Of a stretch of DNA of 64,000 bases, positions 19,756 through 29,100 are shown in pieces; within the stretch, counting starts at the first letter, position 1; every line of letters starts with the position of its first letter. The notes below the pieces were generated by a model. It worked only from the letters and a program-made list of their open reading frames with translations. It ran no database searches and was not told the origin of the DNA. Source of the stretch: Hemileia vastatrix (taxonomy: Eukaryota > Basidiomycota > Pucciniomycetes > Pucciniales > Zaghouaniaceae); NCBI GenBank assembly GCA_030280995.1, contig JASXTE010000017.1, forward strand, positions 7,577,001 to 7,641,000. Reading direction: 5' to 3'. The position numbers and the translations under genes were made by a program.

Positions 19756-19865
19756 GTAAGGACACAGGGTAATTATTAGTATTTTGGTTTGGGCACAGAC
19801 TTGCGCCCCACTACCAATTCAATTTTTTTTTTTGGACTGCAACCTCTGTACTACCTCCCAAATTC
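19756..19865. repeat. Inverted repeat D, left arm
   Basis: AAGGACACAGGGTAATTATT, GGGCACAGACTTGCG, an AT run and GGACTGCAACC recur inverted at 22313-22425. The 2.4 kb between them holds the CACTA-like MITEs, the Harbinger-like MITE and a hairpin. It may be the terminus of a larger DNA transposon. Confidence 0.5.
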
Positions 19866-19886
19866 CCATCGAAATTGGGTAACCAA

Positions 19887-20147
19887 CACCACACAATATG
19901 GGGGGCGGACTTGCTAGCAAGTCCGCAACCTTGGACCCAAACTCACCATAGATTGAACACACATTGAGCTATTGATAAAGGAACCATACAATCAGGGATG
20001 AACACCACTCAGCAGAACAGTTTTAGGTGGGTGTTCAAGTAGAGTTCAGTATGGGTTCAGTCTGAGTTCAGTCTGAGTTCCATCTGAGTTCCATCTGAGT
20101 TCAGGTTGAGGACTTGCTAGCAAGTCCACCCCCTATATTGCGTAGTG
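19887..20147. mobile_element. CACTA-like MITE, copy 1
   Basis: Termini are CACCACACAATATGGGGGG and, inverted, CACTACGCAATATAGGGGG. Each leads into GGACTTGCTAGCAAGTCC, itself a perfect palindrome. The CACTA-type start fits the CMC/EnSpm superfamily. The inside has tandem 11-bp units (GTCTGAGTTCA/CATCTGAGTTC). No coding capacity. Confidence 0.6.
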
Positions 20148-20717
20148 ATTGATAATTCTTTTTGTTTAGTTATATCTGGTTTAATGATATTCTAGAAGTA
20201 AAAATATAAGAGATTTGATGGTTCAATACTTTTTTTGATAACTCAACTGAATTGAAAATAGTTATATTGAATGAACAAAAATATATAAAAATACATGAAA
20301 TAAAAAATAAGGACATATGGATTAAAATTAAAAACCAAATCTTAAAATTCTGGGTTAAAAAGAGTTTTCAAAAAAAAGAGCCACATATATAATTTTATAT
20401 TTTTTCTCAAAATGTTAATTAACTCATTAGAAAGCTTAGAAGTAATAACTTTTTAATAAGTACTATGATTTTTACTGATTGCAAAACTACTTAATATTTG
20501 AAGAATAAACAGAACAAATGAAAGTTAAAAATTGAATTTCCTTTTGATTTTAATCATTGAATCACATTTGAAAATTTTAAAAGCAGTATTAAAATGTACT
20601 ATTATAGGAGATATACTTTTTTTCAGAAATATAATCAAATAATTTCTCAAATATTAGTGTTGAGTATAAGGAATTTATTAGAGTACTTTATTTAGTCAGA
20701 GATTGAGAAAACACATT
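20148..20717. other. AT-rich spacer between MITEs
   Basis: No ORF, repeat or RNA motif that I can support. The bases next to the MITEs are ATT on both sides of this spacer. Confidence 0.4.
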
Positions 20718-20960
20718 CACCACACAATATGGGGGGCGGACTTGCTAGCAAGTCCGCAACCTTGGACCCAAACTCACCATAGATTGAACACACATTGAGC
20801 TATTGATAAAGGAACCATACAATCAGGGATGAACACCACTCAGCAGAACAGTTTTAGGTGGGTGTTCAAGTAGAGTTCAGTATGGGTTCAGTCTGAGTTC
20901 CATCTGAGTTCCATCTGAGTTCAGGTTGAGGACTGCTAGCAAGTCCACCCCCTATATTGC
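20718..20960. mobile_element. CACTA-like MITE, copy 2
   Basis: Nearly identical to copy 1 in the same orientation, with one fewer internal 11-bp unit and a 1-bp loss in the right palindrome. The right terminus after ATATTGC does not keep the GTAGTG end, so it is truncated or mutated there. Confidence 0.6.
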
Positions 20961-21184
20961 ACAGTTCAAGTGGTCAATTTTGCAATGGAGCTTCAGTCAG
21001 TGTTAGATTTCCTTCACTATCTCATTCCTTAGAGGTTAGAGTTAGGTTATGATTACTTTTCATTATCTTTGAAATTAGTGTTATCACTCTGGTAGCTAGT
21101 TAAGATGAAATGGCTGGATAAGACTAAAAAAATACAGACAGTCTCCAAAACTGCAAAAAGGTAGTTGCTTTAAGGCCTCCCTAA

Positions 21185-21991
21185 GAGCATCTACCTCCGT
21201 GTTGGTAAATTGGTTCAGTATGCATATTTTACTGCATTTTGACGTGAACCTTAACCCTTGCTTCATTAAAGGCCTCTATTAGCTAGTGAATTCAGCATGT
21301 ACTGTAGCCTTTCAACTAAAGTTACTGAGCTCCTTTTGACCTCATTCGGTAATTCAATATTCTGCCAGCCAATTCTTTTCACTCCACCTTGTAGCTGCTG
21401 AACACTTTCACGTTTCACTACTTATTGAAACAAAACATTTTTTATTTTAATTCACAACTGTTACTACACAACACTTCCTATTAACACAATCTCCCATTTC
21501 GCACCTCGCCCTACCTACAACCCCCAAATCCATATAAAGTGATCAACTTGTCTGATCCAACAAAAAAGCGATCCACTAATTAGAACCACCAAGTGTTAGG
21601 GTGTTACCACACTATGTACTTAGCTAGTCACCCATCAGTATATAGTGTAGCTTCCGAGTGCACCAGAGATCTTTTCCTGGTCCTGCAAGGCATCAGTCTC
21701 TACACCAAGAAGCTCTGTACAATTAAATCTTCTTCCATTGTGAGAAATTTGTCAATTATGATTTGTTCCATCTGAAAAGTTGAGGAGAGTGAAATGAGTA
21801 GCGAAAATGCGAGAAGGAAAACAGTAGAGTTTACCAAATGGGCGACTCAACACGAGGGTATGGAAATTTGCCCAACTTGTGTTTGCTAACTGAATCTGCA
21901 TACGAGGGTGTCAAACCCCATTTCAGTAACAATTGACACAGCAATTATGCAATTATCTACTGAAATTTTACTGCAACGGAGGTAGATGCTC
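21185..21991. mobile_element. Harbinger-type MITE, TSD TAA
   Basis: The inverted ends GAGCATCTACCTCCG and CGGAGGTAGATGCTC are flanked on both sides by TAA (21182-21184 and 21992-21994). The 3-bp TAA target and GAGCATCT-like ends are typical of PIF/Harbinger MITEs. The 807-bp interior has no transposase ORF. Confidence 0.7.
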
Positions 21992-22098
21992 TAAATAATT
22001 ATCTTTGCTCATCAGCCTGTCTAAAGACAGAAAACGGCATTGTCGTTTTAACTTGCAGATTCGAAGCTTCGCTGAAAAGTTGATCACTTAGTTACATG

Positions 22099-22290
22099 CA
22101 GCCAAGTCACAAAAGCTTGCGGAATTTTTGACGAAAAAATAAAAATTTCGCCAATAAAAAAATGATTTGCCTATTCAAAAAGACGTAATTCTGCCCGATG
22201 CCCGACACTTTTGAATAGGCAAATCATCTTTTGGTGAGAACAACTTTGATTTTTTCGTCAAAAATTCCGCAAGCTTTTGTGACTTGGCTG
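22099..22290. repeat. Long hairpin (near-perfect inverted repeat)
   Basis: CAGCCAAGTCACAAAAGCTT at the left end is exactly inverted at the right end. Pairing continues through GCGGAATTTTTGACGAAAAA and, after a small asymmetry, GATTTGCCTATTCAAAA, leaving a loop of about 30 bases. Probably a fold-back MITE. As RNA it would be a stem of roughly 75-80 bp with a few bulges. Confidence 0.75.
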
Positions 22291-22312
22291 TACCAGAATT
22301 TGATGGAAATCT

Positions 22313-22425
22313 ACGAGATAGTACAGACGTTGCAGTTCAAAAAAAAAAAAAAAAAAAAAGAATTGATAGTGGTACGCAAGTCTGTGCCCGCACCAAAATA
22401 TTAATAATTACCCAGTGTCCTTATT
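22313..22425. repeat. Inverted repeat D, right arm
   Basis: The inverse of 19756-19865 (TAGTACAGACGTTGCAG, CGCAAGTCTGTGCCCG, CCCAGTGTCCTTA). The following T-run plus GCAAAAACACAAAG also has an inverted counterpart at 18635-18660. Confidence 0.5.
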
Positions 22426-22776
22426 GTTCACTTTTTTTTTTTTTGCAAAAACACAAAGCTTTATTGATATGGCTGTACTTTCACAGGTTCACGTGACATT
22501 GCACTGCCTTCCCGAAGAAAGTATGAGGTATTGAAAATGTGAATGCGCTGGCTTGATTGAAATGGAAAGTGGAGCATTCCCCCAATCCCTAACTCCGCCA
22601 TATTAATTTGATTTTGATAAATTAAGGCGTACCCTGATTCAGGCTTGCATTTTTTTTAAAATAAATAGTTGAGGAGTGCTTCAGTCAAATCGTTCCTTAG
22701 GTCTCTACCAGGAGCTCCATAGCGCTAACCTCATTCCTAGTCTTTTACAGTACTCAAATTTTCCAAAGATACAAAT

Positions 22777-22961
22777 ATGTTGTTGTCCTTCAAATCCTCG
22801 ACCCTTCAACCTCTGAAGGTAAGGAGTTTAATTATCTAGAAACTTTCGGTGTAGATACGCAAATTACTGCAGAACGCTCAGTTAATGCTTGGTTGTTCAT
22901 AGGTCATACTTTTAATGTTTTTCTCCATCGTTTTGATCAGTTTAAGCCCGAGAGATATAAA
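22777..22961 (+). pseudogene. Possible host-gene start exons (weak)
   Basis: ATG at 22777 opens MLLSFKSSTLQPLK, then a GTAAGG donor; after an 84-nt intron an exon at 22903-22961 ends at a GTAAGT donor. In one phase the join reads VILLMFFSIVLISLSP, a hydrophobic stretch like a signal anchor. In other phases it reads unrelated sequence. No continuation was found: the next acceptor leads to an early stop, and LINE tails interrupt the area. The splice-like signals are the only support. Confidence 0.2.
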
Positions 22962-23236
22962 GTAAGTAAAAAAACTCAAGTTTTTATCAGTAGATAATAC
23001 TAAATGTTTTTTTTTTAATTTTTAATTTATAAAAGTGGGGGTAAATCAGCTTGCGAGACGTTTCCTGAGAGGTGTCGTAAGCCAAACACACCTTGTGAAA
23101 AATACAATACTTGTTATTAGCTAGGTAAGCTGATCTTTCAAATTTGAAATAATGGCGCCATCCAATTTAGTAGGGAATGAATGGAAACAGTCAAAGTGAT
23201 TAACTAATTTCATAATTTTTCAGTTAGACACTCTAT

Positions 23237-23644
23237 TTTTTTTATTTCATACAATCTCACCCAGCATAGGGGCATGAAGGAAAAGTAGACAGGTAGTAGG
23301 TACAGCAGAGGAGACTAGGTGACAAGAAAACAGAAAACTAATGGCAATTAAAAGTGAGGAAGCTAAGGGCTAGGCTGAATGGAGAGAGGCAAATTATTGG
23401 GGAGTCTTTCAGTGTTAACTATAAATGACGCAACAAGGGACATAATGGGAGACGGGGACAAAGTTGCGGAGGTGCAGAAAGGGATTTTGTGTTTTTGAGC
23501 TTCCTTCCTCAACCCAATTCTTAGGTGTGAGTGAGCCTTGCAGAAAAGGATGACGTGCTCAGGGGTGTCACAGTAATTCCCATCACAGCGAATGCAGATA
23601 GGGGAATCAGCCGCCTTGAATCTAAAGAGTTAGTTACGCAAGGG
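23237..23644 (-). pseudogene. LINE 3' end, 5'-truncated, TSD about 16 bp
   Basis: Minus-strand translation has FRFKAADSPICIRCDG, then CDTPEHVILFCKAH, a Cys/His tail like that at the C-terminus of many fungal non-LTR retrotransposons, then a stop and a short 3' UTR ending in an A-rich tail. CAGTTAGACACTCTAT flanks both sides (23221-23236 and 23645-23660). Only the last part of ORF2 is present, as expected of incomplete reverse transcription. Confidence 0.6.
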
Positions 23645-23660
23645 CAGTTAGACACTCTAT

Positions 23661-23760
23661 TTTTTTATTTTTTTATTTCTTACAATCTCACCCAGGATGG
23701 GGCATAAAGGCACAGGCAACTAGGATTAAATACATTTGGGAGAGGTAATTTGTAAGGAAA
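23661..23760 (-). mobile_element. Second LINE 3' tail at the same target
   Basis: Only about 100 bp, sharing TTACAATCTCACCCAGGATG-type 3' UTR and the A-rich tail with its neighbour. It is flanked by TTAGACACTCTAT (23648-23660 and 23761-23773). Confidence 0.6.
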
Positions 23761-23773
23761 TTAGACACTCTAT

Positions 23774-24442
23774 GATCAGCTGCTTGTTTAAAGTTGAACG
23801 GACAAAGCTATTTGGATAACACTTACTTTTCCTGGCCTCTCATCCTCCGCCAAAAGCGACCCAAATTAATGTTTTTGGTGGGCAAAAGGAGGGAAAAAAC
23901 ACAGCAAGATTTTTACAAATAGCTGTAACACAAAAACTTATTTGTTTAAATTTTTATGGATCTGTTTATTTCAAATTGTTTTCTACAATTTTCTTGTGAA
24001 AACAATCACAATATATCATTTCAATTTTTTACTTTTTCTTGGAATTGATCTTATTCACCGGAAGAAAAAACCTAGCACCTACTGGCAGATGCCTATCCCT
24101 GAAAGAACTATAGTAGTTTGATTGGGGGATGGCACCTGCTAGAAGATGCCAAAATTAATTTTTTAGTTATTACAAGTATTATTTGAGAGAAGGATCATGA
24201 ATAAGAACTTTGACTCATGTTTTGTGTGATAAAATATTTGAGATGAATTTACACTACACCAAAAGTGTTAAGACCTAGGAGGGCAGACTACTACTAACAC
24301 TAGTGCTAGCCAAGGGTAGGACTGACTATTCTTGGAAAAGAAGTAAGGCTAACTAAGACTGACTATGTTGGAGCTACCAAAAGTGAGGTTTACAACTTAA
24401 GAAGACAAAGAAGCAACTGAATTACTGAATAAGTTGTCCATG
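23774..24442. other. Unassigned intergenic DNA
   Basis: No ORF, inverted repeat or repeat copy recognised. It ends at the AGGAG duplicated by element 1. Confidence 0.4.
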
Positions 24443-24447
24443 AGGAG

Positions 24448-25949
24448 TGTCAGGCTAAGGTCAAGTACAAGGACGTGAACTAGCTTGATTAGTCAGTTGT
24501 CTAGAAGATTTAAATGGTCCTATATGAATACTGTAATATAAATCCAATAAGTAGTAAAATATAATCAAAATTTAAAGGTCTCAGTAATATAATTCTCACT
24601 AGTCTTATATATGGCTTACAATCTTTGTAGTTGGTAGAAAAATAGATTTTATAATTCAGATACTATTCAAAAGTCTTATAAAAGTACTAATTGATATGTA
24701 TTGTAATTTGTTTGGTTATATTGGTTAATTGTAAATGATAAAGAATGAAGAAATACAACCCAAAAACCTCCTCCTTTTTATACACACTGAGTTCCCCAAT
24801 GATTCCCTTGATGTACCACCCAATACACAGTTAATCACGCCTCTAAACAACTAATAGACATTCCCATCAACAATCCCAGTGATCCTTGACATAATTAGAA
24901 GAGTAACAACCGCCAAAATCCTGAAATAACAAGGGAAATCCATCAAAATTAAAGAAAAAGACAAAAAGAGAGTATATGCGTATAAAACAATAATATTAAG
25001 GACTAAAGGAGACTTTTTAAGGTTAATAATAGCTTAATAATAAGGGGGATTTAATGTAGAAATAATGGGGCTAATCCTGACATTATACTACGTGAAATTC
25101 CCATTCAAAAATAACCAAAATTGACTGAGAAACCACCCAAAAACTTAAAATAGAGCGTGAGATGTGGGGTAACTACATGCAGTTCTTGGCAGGCGCTTGC
25201 ACGGGTAAATCCTTGACTAAAATTAGGCGAGTTTAAGCGTGGTGATGAAATAAAGTGCCAAGAGTGAGGTTATTAATGAAATTAGTGCATATAAACAGGG
25301 TCAATGCATTATTAATTAAGCTAGGACACTAAATAAGCGCCTGTCGCCTATTTTAGTGTGTTTCCCCACAGTGGGCGTAGAATGTGGGGTAATTATAGTG
25401 TGAAAAAGCTAACTTTGCTAAAAATGAAGCTATTCACACGGGAAAAAAGCAGGCAGTATGTGGCCAGTACACAGAAGCCATTTCTGGCATAAAAAACACC
25501 AAATTTGAAAAGTGTTAATTTTATGCATTTAAATAGCCAAATCAATAGTTCTAAATGAGCCCAATTGATCTGTCAAAGCGCAATTTTGATATTCTCAATT
25601 TTATAGCGCATATAGTCAACTTTTAAGTGAAATAAAGCGCATTTCTTGTTTTTTGCATAAAACAATGAATATAACAGCTTTAAGTGTACTTAAAAATTAT
25701 GCAGCCTTATACTTAAGGTTCTTAAGATTACCCTAACATATTCCAACTTAATATTAAGTACATAAGACCTATAAAAGGTGGATATATGCGTGTATATAAG
25801 GTGTTATAATGGCATTTTTTGTGTATTATCATAATTTTACTTATGTATACTATTTGTGTACTCTTATTTATTATTCCCATGTATAGTTCATGTGTTTAAC
25901 ATAACTTATAAGTACTTTTTACTCAGTCCTGGAGATATACAGGCTGACA
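24448..25949 (-). repeat. 3' LTR of element 1
   Basis: 1502 bp. A minus-strand TATAAAAAGGAGG near 24780 is the likely core promoter. The short inverted ends TGTCAG/CTGACA are shared with family A. Confidence 0.9.
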
Positions 25950-26130
25950 CTCGCCCACCCAAAAAAAACAATAAAAAAATGATAAGTTATACATTTTATT
26001 TTATTTAATTTGTAATTTTCAGGTATTCAGAATAAATCTGTAGCATTAAAGATTCAACTTTAAAGAAATAAAACATAATAAAATATTATGAGTACTGGTT
26101 TTTTAACCCCTCAGCTGGTTGAACAGAAAT

Positions 26131-29100
26131 TTATTTCTGTTTAAATTTTTTAAGAAGGGTGGATAAATTAGAAATTTCTTTTTCAGGTATCCATTTATCA
26201 AATTCATTTGATTTCCCTTTAAATCTTAGTAAATACTCAGTTCCTTTTTCTTTAGTAAGGATTCTTTTCTTGAGTATTTTCTCAATCTCTGCTTTTTCCA
26301 CAATTTCTTCAGGTTGCTTTTTAGGCCTTCCCCTTCTTTTTGGAAATAAGTCAGGATCATTTGCATGGTAAGGTTTCAATAATGAGATAGGGAAAACTGG
26401 ATGTTTCCTATCATATGGAGCATATAATATGACTTCCACTGCATTATTCCCAACCATTTTATTTACTACAAAAGGTCCTACAAAGGGATCCTTTAATTTA
26501 ACATTACCTTGTAAGTTAAAATGTAGTGTTGATATGAGGACTTCATCTCCCTTTTTAAATTCAAATTCTTTATGAGATTTGTCCCACCTTTTCTTTTCAT
26601 ATTCAAATGCTTTTTGGATGCATTCTTCTGCATGCTTTCTACACATTTGTTGCATATGAATAAAGGATTTAGTGCCAGGGTGTATATCCAACCTTGGTAG
26701 CTTATTTAAAAGATTTACTGGGGTATTTGGTACATATCCCAGCCAGAGTTCAAATGGTTTCTTCTCCGTTACAGAATGAGTTGTGCTGTTATAAGCAAAT
26801 TCAAGGCCAGGAATTAATGTTACCCAGTCATGTGTGAATTTCTCATTGTCTTTGTATTCTAATCCAAAGGCACAATATCTTCTGATCATGTCTTCAAGAG
26901 TTTGTATCATCCTCTCAGCCAGCCCATCAGTTTGTGGATGGTGTGCTGTAGACAATTTTAATTGACAACCTGATACTTCCATCAAAGATGTCCAGAACTC
27001 TGAAGTAAATTTAGGGTCTCTGTCAGAGATTATGGCTTTGGGGAACCCAGCAGTATTCATCATCTGAGTCCACCATAGTAATGCCAAGTCTTTTGCAGAT
27101 ACCTCTTTATGGGTAGGGATAAACTTACACATTTTTGTTAATCTATCCACTATTACCCAGCAAGAATTGAAACTTTCTTTTCCTGCTAATGGCAAGCCAG
27201 TTACAAAATCCATGTTTATAATTTCCCATGGAGCTTTTGGCTGCTCTATTTGTTGTAACAACCCAGCTCTCTTCCCAGTTAATCTTTTAGATTTCTGACA
27301 AGAGTCACATGTTTCAATGTATTTTTGTACATCCTCTTTCATGTTTATCCACCAGGCTGTATTTTTAACTCTGGTTAATGTTTTGTTAAAGTCAAAATGA
27401 CCAGCTAAGATGTCATCATGACAAGTACTCAACATTAACTCTTTCATAGAAGGTGGTATTACTATTACATTGCTTAACTTTTTCCTGTAATATATATATC
27501 CATCTTCAATTGATAGTTTACCTTTTTCCAACGCATTTTTATACTTTGGAGGCAAGGTTTTAATTAATGCACTCATGGAGGCATTTGTTGGATCATTAAG
27601 AATGGTAGATAGTTTAGACAAATCTTTATCAGATGAATAATTTTCCAATATAGTTTGCATAAACTCTTCTTCTAAATCCACTATATAAATCCCAAATATA
27701 TGTATAACCTCATTTTCAGGTACATAAGCTGGGTTGTCAGCATCATTTGGCAAAGGACTTCTTGATAATAAATCCACATTTGAATGCAATGTTCCTGCTC
27801 TGTGAGTAATTGTCATTCTTCCTCTGTACTCTTGTACAGCTAGTTGCCATCTAAACATGTGCCTATTAGGTGTTTTCATGTTTAGTAATGATTTTACTGC
27901 ACTGCAATCTGTTATAAGTTCAAACTTCTGATCTTCCAGATAGTAATGAAGTTTCTCCAAAGCCCACACCACGGCTAAACATTCTAGCTGTGTGGCACCA
28001 TACCTTAGTTCTGTCTTTCTTAAGGTTCTGGATATATAACAGATAACTACTTCAGATAATTTTCCATTTATTATCTGTTTTTGCTGTAAAGCAGCACCCA
28101 AACCTATGAAACTTGCATCAGTGTACAAGATAAAAGGTAGGGTGAAATCTGGCAGTCCCAATATTGGAGCTGACATCAAACATTCCTTTAATTTGTTAAA
28201 GGCGTGCTGTCTTTCATTATTCCAAATGAAAGCTTCATTCTTCCTGATTAATGTTGTTAAAGGGGCTGCAATGGATTGGTAATTTTTAATATATTGTCTA
28301 TAATATCCACACATACCTAAAAAACTTTGAACCTCTTTTACATTTTTAGGTATCCCAATGTTTTTAATTGCTGCCACTTTATTCTGGTCAACACAAATTT
28401 GTAATCCAGATACAACATGTCCAAGTACTTTCAAGGATTGAAATCCAAACTTACATTTCTTTAGTGCAATAGTCATATTAATTTCATCCATTTTTTGAAA
28501 GACTCTTTTCAGGTGATTTAAATGTTCATCATATGTTTTTGAAAACACTATGATGTCATCAATATAGACCAATAGCCATCCTTCAACCATTTCTTGATGA
28601 AAAACACTATCCATCAATTTTTGGAAGACTGAAGGGGCATTCTTTGGGCCAAATGGCATTCTCACATACTTATAAATACCCATATGTGTGGTTATTAATA
28701 AGTAATTTTGAGAATCTCTTTCCACAGGAATCTGGTGGTAACCCTTGTTCCCATCCAGACAGGAAATATATTTTGCTCCTTGTAAGGTAGCATGGATAGA
28801 AGCTATCCTTGGTAGAGGGTAAATATCATCTACTGTATATGTATTCAGAGCTCTATAATCACCACATAATCTTGCCTTATCTTTTTCATAAGAGATTAAT
28901 ACTGGTGAAATGACACAATACTTAGGTGTTGTGTCCACTTTTTCAACAATACCCATTTCCAACAACAATTTTATATTGTCTTCAATATCTTTCCTTTTTG
29001 CAGGAGATGCTGGGTAAGGTTTCTTTTTTAAGCTGCCAGGAATATTATCCAGATCACAGCTTAAAGAGATTTTCATCTCATGGTTTTTGACCAATCCTAG

